A stretch of DNA of 31,105 nt from positions 1-31,105 of the IMG/VR virus record IMGVR_UViG_3300025324_000026; one strand, 5' to 3'. Position numbers and translations under genes: made by a program. This stretch comes from a virus. A model generated the notes under the pieces. It was given only the letters and a program-made list of their open reading frames with translations, was not told the origin of the DNA and did not search any database. How positions within the stretch are numbered: the first letter of the stretch is position 1; every line of letters starts with the position of its first letter. Below, piece by piece: positions 1-6,776 of this stretch.

Positions 1-120
1 CACAGTCGGGTTGAAGCCCTTCGGAATGCTCGTCAGCGAACTCAGGTAAAGAGAACCGCCCACAGTCGGGTTGAAGCCCTTCGGAATGCTCGTCAGCGAA
101 CTCAGGTCAAGATAACCGCC
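1..120 (-). repeat. Two 60-bp tandem repeats coding 20-aa LRR units
   Basis: Bases 1-60 and 61-120 match at 58 of 60 positions. The two differences (positions 48/108 and 54/114) both change the amino acid: Tyr/Ser and Asp/Tyr in the G-G-x-L-x-L part. The unit is exactly 20 codons, so copy number can change without a frameshift. The array probably continues left of the window. Confidence 0.93.
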
Positions 121-195
121 CACTTTTTCTTTTCCATAAAACTGATTTTCGGTCAAACCGTTTTCTTGGCAAAAATTATTTATGTTTTCTTTCAT
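1..195 (-). CDS. Leucine-rich-repeat-like protein, N-terminal part (cut by window edge)
   Basis: Reading leftward from the ATG at 195-193, 65 codons stay open to base 1, so the protein continues beyond the window. The first 25 residues are unique. They are followed by two 20-residue repeats of the form GG-x-L-x-L-SSLTSIPKGFNPTV. Regular Leu/Ile spacing and the terminal GG fit a short bacterial or phage leucine-rich repeat, which usually makes a solenoid for protein or glycan binding. A receptor or host-surface role is only inference. The gene starts 13 bp after the upstream 45-aa gene and is the last visible gene of the minus-strand arm. No signal peptide is seen. Confidence 0.75.
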   Translation of the reverse strand, partial: MKENINNFCQENGLTENQFYGKEKVGGYLDLSSLTSIPKGFNPTVGGSLYLSSLTSIPKGFNPTV

Positions 196-208
196 TTTTT
201 TTGTTGGT

Positions 209-346
209 TTAAAAATTCAGTTTGTTAATTTCCCTCGCGATTTTCGCGCATTCCAAAATTTGCAGAACAAAGACAATATAATCTCTGTGTAAATCGCTGC
301 CGTATTCGTGCGGATTTTTACCCGCGATTAGTGTTTTCGTTTTCAT
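209..346 (-). CDS. Small hypothetical protein (45 aa)
   Basis: This short open frame begins ATG AAA ACG AAA ACA, the same MKTK-type opening used by the HTH micro-gene at 6061-6213. It ends with TAA at 211-209, just before the LRR gene. The product is about MKTKTLIAGKNPHEYGSD... followed by an amphipathic helix rich in Ile, Leu and Lys. It overlaps the end of the upstream 74-aa gene by 29 bp. No family is recognised. Support is the open frame, the tight packing and the start context. Confidence 0.5.
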   Translation of the reverse strand: MKTKTLIAGKNPHEYGSDLHRDYIVFVLQILECAKIAREINKLNF

Positions 347-542
347 TTTGTAACATTTTTATATTTGAAATCCTTTCCGAAAATGAACCGAAGCCCCCAA
401 TACTGGCAAACTCCGGTATTGAATCATTTATTTTAGTTTCAACGCAAGCATCATAAATTGACCGCCACTTTATAAATTTCTTTACAAGTTTATTTTCTGA
501 TTTTGCCAAAGCAAGTTTGTTTTTGACTTCTTGAATATTCAT
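318..542 (-). CDS. Hypothetical protein (74 aa)
   Basis: A Lys/Asn-rich small protein that starts at the ATG directly after a TGA stop (TGAATG) of the preceding frame, which suggests translational coupling. It has a basic N-terminal helix (KNKLALAKSENKLVKKFIKW) and a Gly/Ser/Phe-rich middle (IGGFGSFSERI). No domain is recognised. It lies in the run of small minus-strand genes between the DNA-binding protein and the LRR protein. Confidence 0.55.
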   Translation of the reverse strand: MNIQEVKNKLALAKSENKLVKKFIKWRSIYDACVETKINDSIPEFASIGGFGSFSERISNIKMLQNENENTNRG

Positions 543-863
543 TCAGAATCGCAAAGCCAAATCAGATTCTTCAAATCCTTTTACCATATTCCAAAACAGT
601 ATCTCTGAAAGGTCGGGTTTCATTTTTTTAAGAATAGTTTTTCCATTTTCACTAAAATATTTTCGTCCATTTTTGAATAATTCCAAACATTGCGGGCGTG
701 TCTGCGGTTCATGTTCGGATAGGTGTAGAAAAGCACCGAAAGAGGCGATTCTTTTGGTGCGACTTTCTTCACTTCCATAACCCTCAAAATAAATTCTTCT
801 CTGCTCAATTTCTTTGTTTTCATAAAAAATATTTTCAACAAAATTAGTAAAATTAATTAACAT
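543..863 (-). CDS. Hypothetical protein (106 aa), competes with 620-823
   Basis: A 106-codon frame beginning MLINFTNFVENIFYENKE and ending in TGA directly before the ATG of the 74-aa gene. It overlaps the frame at 620-823 over almost that gene's whole length, and both are unlikely to be used. It is longer and ends neatly at the next start. However, its first 14 codons run through very AT-rich sequence that looks like leader. No family is recognised. Confidence 0.4.
   Translation of the reverse strand: MLINFTNFVENIFYENKEIEQRRIYFEGYGSEESRTKRIASFGAFLHLSEHEPQTRPQCLELFKNGRKYFSENGKTILKKMKPDLSEILFWNMVKGFEESDLALRF
620..823 (-). CDS. Hypothetical protein (67 aa), competes with 543-863
   Basis: Starts ATG AAA ACA AAG, matching the MKTK opening of other small genes in this arm, after an A/T-rich leader typical of Bacteroidetes starts. 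The product is basic and helical (MKTKKLSREEFILRVMEVKK...), ending LVKMEKLFLKK. Its TGA overlaps an ATG as ATGA, which opens a 26-codon frame (623-543) that itself ends at the start of the 74-aa gene. The start context favours this frame over the longer overlapping one, but the choice is uncertain. Confidence 0.45.
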   Translation of the reverse strand: MKTKKLSREEFILRVMEVKKVAPKESPLSVLFYTYPNMNRRHARNVWNYSKMDENILVKMEKLFLKK

Positions 864-900
864 ACATACTAATTAAAAATACTTATTAACAAAATGGTTG

Positions 901-1101
901 TTAATTCAGAATTTGTTGTTTTAATTCACTCGTGGAATTACTCATTTCAAAATCTATTCCAACAATAGAACTAAGCCCTGAACATATTTTCGCTTGGCTG
1001 TACCTGTATGCCGTCAGCACTTTTACGCTGTTTAGCGGCAAATTGTAATAGTGCGCCAATGCTTGTAAAATTGGTGTGGTCTGGGAGATGGTTTTTTTCA
1101 T
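901..1101 (-). CDS. Hypothetical protein (66 aa)
   Basis: Starts at 1101 with MKKTISQTTPILQALAHYYN, 33 bp after the stop of the HTH gene upstream and presumably on its transcript. The sequence NLPLNSVKVLTAYRYSQAKICSGL could form a small helical, HTH-like fold, but no family is recognised. The leader (ACACTAAAAAACAACACT) is A-rich and lacks a Shine-Dalgarno sequence. Confidence 0.65.
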   Translation of the reverse strand: MKKTISQTTPILQALAHYYNLPLNSVKVLTAYRYSQAKICSGLSSIVGIDFEMSNSTSELKQQILN

Positions 1102-1134
1102 AGTGTTGTTTTTTAGTGTAACGATTTATTCACT

Positions 1135-1899
1135 TTACTTTATTTGTTTGTAGTAGTTCTCATTTAGAGTAACTGTACATGGCAACGACTGAACAACAAA
1201 TCCCTTTGAAAAGAAAACGCAACCGAATTGTTTTACCAACAAATCAAAAGAGTTCTCAAATGCTTTCAAAGAAGTTTTGAAAAGCAATTTTCTGTTTCGG
1301 GTAAATTTCGCAAGTCCGTTTCTTTCTGTAAATCTTTTGAAAGAGTTGGCTCTGTTTTCTGAAATGTTGAGTAATTGAGAAATGCCTTTTTGCGAAAAAG
1401 TAATATCAGAATTATATGGCTTTTCAAGCATACCCGAATTGATATTCCTTGTAATCCGCTTTATTTGTCGGATAGTAAGGTATGCCTTCGGGCAAACAAA
1501 TAATCTCGCTTCTGCCTTCTCTGATATTACCCGTTTCTGCTGTCGGGCGTTTTTCTCAATGATTTTCAAATATAATTTATTTTCAATGTCGGTCAATGTG
1601 TCCGTTTCGTTTATGATTACGGAGCATTTGTGTTTGTGTATTATATTTTTGAATGTTAGATTTCCTTTCATTTCCCGGACTAAATCAATTTTTCGCAAAA
1701 TATCCATGTGATATTTTACTTTGTTGTGGCTGCATTTCAGGAGTGTTGCCAGCCGTCTGTGCGAATAGTTGAAAATAGTAGCGTGGTGGAATAATAATTT
1801 GCAGTGTCCGAAAAAAGCAAGTGATTTCACCCATTTTTCATCAATGGCTTGCTCAATCAGATTTTCGTTGAATTGTATTTTTCTTGTTTTGTATTTCAT
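1135..1899 (-). CDS. DNA-binding protein with two winged-HTH-like segments
   Basis: 254 aa from the ATG at 1899 (MKYKTRKIQFNENLIEQ). The frame stays open to 2052, but a canonical promoter at 2013-2042 puts transcription start near 2006, downstream of that ATG, so the internal start is preferred. Residues about 40-85 (YSHRRLATLLKCSHNKVKYHMDILRKIDLV) look like a winged HTH. Residues about 170-215 (FSQKGISQLLNISENRANSFKRFTERNGL) look like a second. The arrangement resembles plasmid or phage replication initiators and regulators of Bacteroidetes, but no catalytic motif is present. Its structured leader suggests self-control of expression. An exact family cannot be named. Confidence 0.75.
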   Translation of the reverse strand: MKYKTRKIQFNENLIEQAIDEKWVKSLAFFGHCKLLFHHATIFNYSHRRLATLLKCSHNKVKYHMDILRKIDLVREMKGNLTFKNIIHKHKCSVIINETDTLTDIENKLYLKIIEKNARQQKRVISEKAEARLFVCPKAYLTIRQIKRITRNINSGMLEKPYNSDITFSQKGISQLLNISENRANSFKRFTERNGLAKFTRNRKLLFKTSLKAFENSFDLLVKQFGCVFFSKGFVVQSLPCTVTLNENYYKQIK

Positions 1900-1912
1900 A
1901 AGAAACGAAAAT

Positions 1913-2005
1913 GCCACACTTTTTATTTTCTTTTGCCAAAGAAGAGTGTGGCTAAATTTCGTCCCTATGAGTAGGGAAGAAAATCTTTCAACTTCTTTGG
2001 CAAAA
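1913..2005 (-). promoter_or_regulatory. Structured 5' leader with interleaved inverted repeats
   Basis: Three pairings can be read in the leader of the double-HTH gene. (A) A perfect 14-bp pair: 1931-1944 (ttttgccaaagaag) with 1992-2005. (B) 8 bp: 1913-1920 (gccacact) with 1945-1952. (C) A small hairpin ccctaTGAGtaggg at 1963-1976, inside the loop of A. In the RNA the order is A5', C, B5', A3', B3', so A and B interleave. They can form a pseudoknot or be alternatives. A further GGCAA-aac-TTGCC dyad (1999-2011) lies at the predicted transcription start. Confidence 0.6.
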
Positions 2006-2012
2006 CTTGCCG

Positions 2013-2042
2013 CAAAAGTAAAAAATATTCTTAACCCTACAA
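2013..2042 (-). promoter_or_regulatory. Canonical Bacteroidetes promoter for the double-HTH gene
   Basis: On the minus strand TTG (2042-2040), 19 bp, then TACTTTTG (2020-2013) match the -33 and -7 elements TTG / TAnnTTTG known for Bacteroidetes. Transcription should start near 2006, leaving a leader of about 107 nt before the ATG at 1899. Confidence 0.75.
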
Positions 2043-2081
2043 AATTTTTCATAAAATTATTTTTTTTAGATTGGGTTTGTA

Positions 2082-2408
2082 TTACATTAATTGTTTTATT
2101 ATTTCTCCTGAATTATTGAGCGCATACAATAATACAGTCGCTCTGCTCCGCCTTAGATTTCTATTCCACCATCGCGCATCGCTTTTGGCTTTTTCAATAG
2201 TTTTCACACTGCAAATAAATTTTTTCTCTTGCCGTTCATAATTCCACGAATACAAATCATACCTTATTGCCGTTGCTCTTTCGCTAATTATATCAACTCC
2301 ATTGTATAAATGTTTCACTATATCTCCGCTGCCGTCAACAACTCCAACATAATCATCTCCGAAAAGAGAAGATATAAAAAATGTTTTATTTTCTTTGGTG
2401 CGTTTCAT
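2082..2408 (-). CDS. Hypothetical protein (108 aa)
   Basis: Begins MKRTKENKTFFISSLFGDDYVGVVDGSGDIVKHL and ends with LNNSGEIIKQLM. The alternation of short beta-type segments, the charged KTIEKAKSDARWWNRNLRRSR helix and the Trp pair suggest a compact alpha/beta protein. No family is recognised. It follows the 88-aa gene after 3 bp and lies upstream of the internal promoter at 2013-2042, so it belongs to the transcript that comes from the 6.2-kb side. Confidence 0.65.
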   Translation of the reverse strand: MKRTKENKTFFISSLFGDDYVGVVDGSGDIVKHLYNGVDIISERATAIRYDLYSWNYERQEKKFICSVKTIEKAKSDARWWNRNLRRSRATVLLYALNNSGEIIKQLM

Positions 2409-2411
2409 TTT

Positions 2412-2678
2412 TCAAAACATTAATACTTTTTGGTTCACCGGTGTTTTTTGTGTTCTACTTTTCTTTGCCTTCGCCTTGCAAATTACGAAATTAATAGCGT
2501 TGTTTTCATCGGTAAATATTGCCGTTCCGATTCCGATTTTATCGGCAATGAAATTTTTACCTTTTTCGGTAATGCGCCCGACAAATTCGCACACTCCGCT
2601 ATTTCCCCAATCGCAAAATATGTTTTTCATGTTCTTGTTGAACATATCCGGGCTGCTGGTGTATGTTGGCTGTGTCAT
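2412..2678 (-). CDS. Hypothetical protein (88 aa)
   Basis: The start is placed at ATG 2678 (MTQPTYTSSPDMFNKN), after the stop of the upstream gene. The longer in-frame extension to 2768 would overlap that gene by 65 bp and reads poorly. The middle contains CDWGNSGVCEFVGRITEKGKNFIADKIG, then FTDENNAINFVICKAKAKK, which looks like a small beta/alpha domain. The function is unknown. It sits between two other small hypothetical genes. Confidence 0.65.
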   Translation of the reverse strand: MTQPTYTSSPDMFNKNMKNIFCDWGNSGVCEFVGRITEKGKNFIADKIGIGTAIFTDENNAINFVICKAKAKKSRTQKTPVNQKVLMF

Positions 2679-2703
2679 GGTGTTTGATTTTGGTAGGGTT
2701 AAA

Positions 2704-3126
2704 TTATTGCGGTTCTGTTTGGCTTCCGAAAATTGATTGATAAATTTTCTTTGATACTTTTTTACCATTAGGCATCATTGATTTTTCCCTTTCGGTTTTG
2801 AAATCATAATCACAAGCGTAACCAACAATCTCAATATCAGCTGTGTTTTTTAAATACCTTTTATATTCCGACATTGGTATTGTTGCAGATTGTATTTCCG
2901 CCAATACCCATACACTTTCTGCTCCGCCAGCGAATAAATTACTATCATTCATTTCTTCAAGTTCGTCAGCAGAAATAGATTTTAAACTAAACCCATCAAA
3001 TGCTTTTACTGCTTTTGATAAATCATTATCCCAATCAGTTATTTCAGCAGAAGCCAGTGGATAACCGCCGCCTTTGTAAATTGTCATTGGGTTAAATCTG
3101 TGAATTGTTACCATTTCTTTTTTCAT
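2704..3126 (-). CDS. Hypothetical protein (140 aa)
   Basis: The start is taken at ATG 3126 (MKKEMVTIHRFNPMTIYKGG). An upstream in-frame ATG at 3192 overlaps the A-rich leader (AACTTTTAAAACACC) that precedes other genes here and is less likely. The product is acidic in the middle (ADELEEMNDSNLFAGGAE) and has an IVGYACDYDFKTEREKSMMPNGKK segment near the C terminus. No domain is recognised. The next gene upstream ends at 3201. Confidence 0.7.
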   Translation of the reverse strand: MKKEMVTIHRFNPMTIYKGGGYPLASAEITDWDNDLSKAVKAFDGFSLKSISADELEEMNDSNLFAGGAESVWVLAEIQSATIPMSEYKRYLKNTADIEIVGYACDYDFKTEREKSMMPNGKKVSKKIYQSIFGSQTEPQ

Positions 3127-3200
3127 TTTGTTTGGTGTTTTAAAAGTTAAACTGTTAAATAAATGCGTGATAAGGAATGCGCAACCCTCCAACGCTCGGT

Positions 3201-4208
3201 TTATGCTTTATATTTAATTGTTGGTTTTACTTCGTTTCCGTCTCTGTCGTGTACTATTACAGTTCCGTTAATACTTTGCATGCTTTTGATTTGGTCAAAC
3301 TTGAATTTCCATGTGAAATGAGCAATGCCCAGCCAATTCAATACAGTAACTGTGTCGCGGTTAATACTTTTGAGCGGATACCATTCTTTTGCACCGATAC
3401 GAACATAAGCGGGTTTCCTTTCTTTCATCCTTTCTGCTGTCATTTGTCCGCCTCCCGCCTCTTGTAACTTAGTCATAAAGAAATCCATTTTTTCCGTCCA
3501 TTCGGATTTTTTGCCGTTTAATCTCGTGCGCCTTTCCTCTGATATTTCGCACCCGCCTAACATTCTTTCGCCTGTTTCGTTATTTATCAAGTCCTTGCCC
3601 TCTAAACTTCTTTCGGTTGCGCGGAGTTCCCTTTTACATTCCTCAATTCTGTTGAGTAGATAATTCACATTTTTAAACTTCTCTCCATTTGCTGTGTATT
3701 CGGCTGTTGCTGCCCTGCTTTCGTAGTATTTCGCTTTGTCCGATTCTTCGCAACTTTTACGCATTGCATTATCAATTTTTTCTATGTCTCTGCGGTGTCT
3801 GCCTTCGGAATGGTGTCCAACTAAAATTGGTTGCCCCATCGGAATAAAACTACCGATATGGTGCGCCCTCTGATATGCTGCATCGCTGCGGCTTTCGGCT
3901 TTGTCTGCTCTTTCATTCATCCGCTCGGCTCTTGCCTCTGCTCGCTCTTGTTCGTTTTGTACTTGTTCTGCAAAAGTCATTTTTTCGCCTTTCTCGCCTT
4001 CAAAAATTAAATTTAATTCCTTTGCGATATTTTCGGCTTGCCATGTGTTCGGGTTCTTTGCCCTGCTTACCCATCCGCCCGCGTAATTGCTCCAAAGAAA
4101 AGCGGATTTAATACGCTGTTTCGTGGTGTCGGGTAAATTCATATAATCGGATTTATTGAAATGTAGTTCAATCTTTCCGGTTTCGTTGTTTTTTAAATAG
4201 TGGTTCAT
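3201..4208 (-). CDS. DUF3560-family protein
   Basis: 335 aa. Residues about 75-180 hold the typical DUF3560 pattern: a long charged helix (EQERAEARAERMNERADKAESRSDAAYQRA) followed by PMGQPILVGHHSEGRHRRDIEKIDNAMRKS and a second helical run (ESDKAKYYESRAATAEYTA). This family is common on plasmids, conjugative elements and phages; its biochemical role is unknown. The N-terminal 70 residues look like a small separate domain (WSNYAGGWVSRAKNPNTWQAENIAKEL), and the C-terminal 90 residues form a beta-rich tail. It is the largest gene of the left arm. Confidence 0.85.
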   Translation of the reverse strand: MNHYLKNNETGKIELHFNKSDYMNLPDTTKQRIKSAFLWSNYAGGWVSRAKNPNTWQAENIAKELNLIFEGEKGEKMTFAEQVQNEQERAEARAERMNERADKAESRSDAAYQRAHHIGSFIPMGQPILVGHHSEGRHRRDIEKIDNAMRKSCEESDKAKYYESRAATAEYTANGEKFKNVNYLLNRIEECKRELRATERSLEGKDLINNETGERMLGGCEISEERRTRLNGKKSEWTEKMDFFMTKLQEAGGGQMTAERMKERKPAYVRIGAKEWYPLKSINRDTVTVLNWLGIAHFTWKFKFDQIKSMQSINGTVIVHDRDGNEVKPTIKYKA

Positions 4209-4240
4209 GGTTTCTGTTTTTTTAAATGGTTTGCGTTTAG

Positions 4241-4630
4241 TTAATTTTTCGGATAGCCGATAAAATGTTTTCCTTCTTCAATCCAGCATGCCCGATGTAT
4301 TGGCTTGCCCGTTCCGCTTTCGTGGTGGTGTGGTTCGCCAACTTCAAAGTAATCGTCTTTCCAATTTCGCGGAGGCAAACAATTTAACATTGTGAAATAA
4401 ATTGCCTCTGATATTTCTACTTTCTGTCCTTTTGGTAATTCGGTGTTCCATCTACTCCAGTCATTCAAAAGTATTTGCTCGTCAATCTGTTCTTGTGTTG
4501 GTTCGTTCTCCCAGAGTTTGATATATTCCGGTTCGCGCATTTCCGTACCATCGTCAAAATGTGTTTTCAAAAGTGTGAAAATGTTTTGTCCGTTTTTGTT
4601 TAATCCGTTTGTTAGTTTGTAGTGTTTCAT
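4241..4630 (-). CDS. Hypothetical phage/plasmid protein (129 aa)
   Basis: Starts MKHYKLTNGLNKNGQNIFTLLKTHFDDGTEM. It contains a His cluster (VGEPHHHESGTGKPIHRACWIEEGKHFIGYP) after a Cys-Pro-Pro segment. The His/Cys content could bind metal, but no family is recognised with confidence. The gene lies directly downstream of the free-standing HNH gene and upstream of the DUF3560 gene. Confidence 0.7.
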   Translation of the reverse strand: MKHYKLTNGLNKNGQNIFTLLKTHFDDGTEMREPEYIKLWENEPTQEQIDEQILLNDWSRWNTELPKGQKVEISEAIYFTMLNCLPPRNWKDDYFEVGEPHHHESGTGKPIHRACWIEEGKHFIGYPKN

Positions 4631-4688
4631 ATTCCTTTAACGGCTCGCCTCTCGGCTTAATTAGTGGGTGCGTTACGCCCGGACTGGT

Positions 4689-5171
4689 TTAATTTATAAA
4701 TAGATTTGTTTGATTGCCTTTTGTTTGTTTTATTTTGGCTTTTGCCCCCTTGAGCGTTTTTGCCATTCCTAAATATACTGTCTTATTATTTACTCTCTCA
4801 TTAATCATCCAAAATTTTCTTTTTTTATGAAAGTGAATACAAATTGATGGTTGGTGGTTTGTTTTGTTTTTAGAAACGCGCTTTTTTAGCGGAAATGGTT
4901 TGTTTTTATTATTTTGTGAATGTGTGCAATGCCAAATATTATTTTTTTGATTATTCAACCCGTTTCTGTCCTTGTGGTCTGTTACCATATTTATTGGCGG
5001 CTTGCCTATAATTAAATGATGCAAATACATTTTTCTTTTTTTTCCAATACTACATTTTGCATAATTATTGGTTCTTCGCTTGTCTACGCACCATGTAAAT
5101 TTTGATGCTTTTTCAAAGTCATCATCGTCTATCATTGCAAAATATCCTTGTGAAAGTGGAATTTTTTTCAT
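4689..5171 (-). CDS. HNH homing endonuclease with AP2-like DNA-binding tail
   Basis: 160 aa from ATG 5171 (MKKIPLSQGYFAMIDDDDFEKASKFTW). The opening matches free-standing phage HNH nucleases. HNH core: MYLHHLIIGKPPINMVTDHKDRNGLNNQKNN, with the His-His, Asp-His and Asn of the beta-beta-alpha metal site. Residues about 110-150 (SICIHFHKKRKFWMINERVNNKTVYLG, then KTLKGAKAKIK) match an AP2-type DNA-binding module. Such proteins nick or cut DNA and spread by homing. The gene interrupts two unrelated small genes and has a long AT-rich upstream spacer (5172-5406), consistent with insertion. Confidence 0.88.
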   Translation of the reverse strand: MKKIPLSQGYFAMIDDDDFEKASKFTWCVDKRRTNNYAKCSIGKKRKMYLHHLIIGKPPINMVTDHKDRNGLNNQKNNIWHCTHSQNNKNKPFPLKKRVSKNKTNHQPSICIHFHKKRKFWMINERVNNKTVYLGMAKTLKGAKAKIKQTKGNQTNLFIN

Positions 5172-5406
5172 AAAAAAAATACCCGCAAACATTACAAAGG
5201 TCGTCCAGTCCCCTGAATTATTCAGAGTTGAGGCAATGTAACGAATGCGGGATTTTTTAATATTTTCATAACTGAACGACAGGGCAAATATAATAATAAA
5301 AATAATATTCTATTATATTTCCGTTAAAAGTGTGGTCTCCACTATATCAATAAAATATTTATCCCTTCTCTCCCCTGCTGCCTTTCGGCTGTTACTGCTT
5401 ACCCTC

Positions 5407-5613
5407 TTACCTCTTTGCCCTTCTCCCTTCCCTTTGCGCCGCTGCCCTATTCGCTTTGAATGCTGCGAACATCATGCCGCTCTCTATATTCATAAGTGCC
5501 TCTGCTATCCTCTGCCTTCTGTGGCTCCGCTCCAGTCCTCCAATCTTTTCAGGGTGTAACATATAAGCCCTTTTATTTATCCGTGCTTGCTCTGTATGTT
5601 TGAATTGGTACAT
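5407..5613 (-). CDS. Small basic hypothetical protein (68 aa)
   Basis: MYQFKHTEQARINKRAYMLH... with a strongly basic, Ala/Arg-rich C terminus (FKANRAAAQREGRRAKR). It is GC-richer than its neighbours. It starts 7 bp after the GIY-YIG gene stop, so coupling is plausible. No family is recognised. The basic tail suggests nucleic-acid contact, as inference only. Confidence 0.55.
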   Translation of the reverse strand: MYQFKHTEQARINKRAYMLHPEKIGGLERSHRRQRIAEALMNIESGMMFAAFKANRAAAQREGRRAKR

Positions 5614-5620
5614 TTGATTT

Positions 5621-6019
5621 TTAGTTATTAATTCGTTTTGTTTTTAAAAATATTTTGTTCGTGCGTCTAATTAGGTGTTCGGGTGAGAATTGCCCCCGTA
5701 TATTTAAAAGAGAAAATTTTATTCTGTATTTATTAATGTAGTCCGATTCCTTTAGTAGCGCTTCGTCAAAATTATCAGTAAAAAACAGTTTTTTTAATCT
5801 CGGCAACTTGTCCATAGATTTTAAATTTTGAACATATTTTAAAACGGCAGTATTTGCGCCGCTTGAAACATGGTGTCGGTATCTGTTAATTAGATTGCTC
5901 GTATATCCTACATAAAAAGGTTGTTTGCTAATAGGACAAATCAACGCATAAATACAATAACGCTTTGTCATTCTAAATTGCGTTAATTTTTTTGTTTTAT
6001 TCCAAAATCTTAATTTCAT
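5621..6019 (-). CDS. GIY-YIG nuclease-domain protein
   Basis: 132 aa. Residues about 20-100 carry the GIY-YIG core: CIYALICPISKQPFYVGYTSNLINRYRHH (the IYALI and YVGYT strands, then the conserved Arg and His) and a Glu in the later helix (DEALLKESDYINKYR). The family cleaves DNA with one metal ion and includes homing and repair nucleases. The short length and absence of a further DNA-binding domain fit a free-standing phage GIY-YIG protein. It follows the HTH micro-gene (6061-6213) and has one copy of an 18-bp repeat directly upstream of its ATG. Confidence 0.85.
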   Translation of the reverse strand: MKLRFWNKTKKLTQFRMTKRYCIYALICPISKQPFYVGYTSNLINRYRHHVSSGANTAVLKYVQNLKSMDKLPRLKKLFFTDNFDEALLKESDYINKYRIKFSLLNIRGQFSPEHLIRRTNKIFLKTKRINN

Positions 6020-6022
6020 GTT

Positions 6023-6040
6023 TTTAAAGTTTTAAAGTTT
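6023..6040. repeat. 18-bp direct repeat, copy 1
   Basis: tttaaagttttaaagttt is identical to 6244-6261. This copy is immediately upstream of the GIY-YIG start codon; on the coding strand it reads AAACTTTAAAACTTTAAA. Confidence 0.8.
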
Positions 6041-6060
6041 AAATTTATTAGTCAAAAAAA

Positions 6061-6213
6061 TTATTCCTCTATTAGTGTTAATTGCTTTCGGTCTGCTCTG
6101 CCTACCTTCACCACTTTATATTTACCGTCTTTAATTCTGTTGTGAATTGTAGTTACGCTTACTCCCTGCTCTGTGGCTACCTGCTGAATCGTTTTTAATG
6201 TTTTTGTTTTCAT
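6061..6213 (-). CDS. Small HTH (MerR/excisionase-like) protein (50 aa)
   Basis: A 51-codon frame starting at ATG 6213: MKTKTLKTIQQVATEQGVSV, then TTIHNRIKDGKYKVVKVGRADRKQ and LTLIEE, stop TAA 6063-6061. The pattern IQQVATEQGVSVTTIHNRIKDGK is a helix-turn-helix of the excisionase/MerR-like type, followed by a short wing. A canonical promoter ends about 14 bp upstream of the start. A likely role is regulation of this transcript or directionality of the recombinase. This is inferred from fold and position. Confidence 0.8.
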   Translation of the reverse strand: MKTKTLKTIQQVATEQGVSVTTIHNRIKDGKYKVVKVGRADRKQLTLIEE

Positions 6214-6233
6214 TTTCGTTTCGTTTGACGGTA

Positions 6234-6265
6234 CAAAGATATATTTAAAGTTTTAAAGTTTGCAA
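6234..6265 (-). promoter_or_regulatory. Canonical promoter of the left-arm operon
   Basis: TTG (6265-6263), 21 bp, TATCTTTG (6241-6234) on the minus strand match the Bacteroidetes TTG / TAnnTTTG pattern. The spacer is filled by copy 2 of the 18-bp repeat, so a repressor bound there would block the promoter. Transcription should start near 6227 and read the HTH micro-gene, GIY-YIG and following genes. Confidence 0.75.
6244..6261. repeat. 18-bp direct repeat, copy 2 (candidate operator)
   Basis: Identical to 6023-6040 and located exactly between the -33 and -7 elements of the promoter at 6234-6265. Each copy contains the heptamer AAAGTTT/AAACTTT in tandem. Confidence 0.7.
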
Positions 6266-6776
6266 ATCTTGAATGCCCAATGTTTTCGCACCTTTCGGAA
6301 GATTGCCGTTTTTCACAACCACGCGGAAACACCAATAAAATCAAGGGTTTCGGAAGGTTCGCGCAAATTCCAAACATGGTCAAAAAAATATTTTGTTAAT
6401 AACCGCCAAAATAAACCGATTTCTCCAATGAAAAACTATGTTGATAACTTCCCGAAAATAAATTGAATTATTTTAAATCACCACTAAAAAAATGAGTATT
6501 TTTATACCAAAATAGCGAAGGAATTAACGCGATTTTGAACGGCTGAATTTCCCAGAGGAGCGCACCAATGAAAAAAAAGCAAATGAGATGTTCGGTAATT
6601 CCGAACCACTGAAAAAAAAGTTGTTTGAAATAGTGAATGAAGTGGAAATCCTTTTTTAGTATGGCAATTAGCGAAGGAAAAAAGATTAAAACGAAAATGA
6701 ACGATGCGCCTCAAGCATAAACCGAGCCGCGCAATTTCCCAAAGATTTGAAGTAAAAGAGGAAACTATGGAAGGAA
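6266..6776. other. 511-bp stretch without a convincing gene
   Basis: No frame here has both a plausible start and coding character. On the plus strand, 6514-6655 holds peptide-like fragments split by stops (for example a frame ending FGNSEPLKKKLFEIVNEVEILF), so it may be a decayed gene. TTCGGAAG occurs twice (near 6296 and 6350). Two DnaA-box-like nonamers (tgttaataa 6394-6402, tgttgataa 6439-6447) sit in AT-rich DNA. Confidence 0.5.

Noticed and set aside
1900-2052. Longer N terminus of the double-HTH protein (start at 2052)
   Set aside because: The predicted transcript start (about 2006) is downstream of that ATG, and the extension covers the interleaved inverted repeats rather than protein-like sequence.
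6394-6447. Replication origin based on two DnaA-box-like nonamers
   Set aside because: Two imperfect 9-mers in AT-rich DNA are expected by chance; reported only as a weak observation.
6260-6466. Plus-strand frame of 68 codons
   Set aside because: It runs opposite to the whole arm, overlaps the -33 element of the promoter at 6234-6265, and has no plausible leader.
6502-6714. Minus-strand frame of 70 codons
   Set aside because: Phe/His/Cys-rich composition unlike the neighbouring genes and no promoter or leader.
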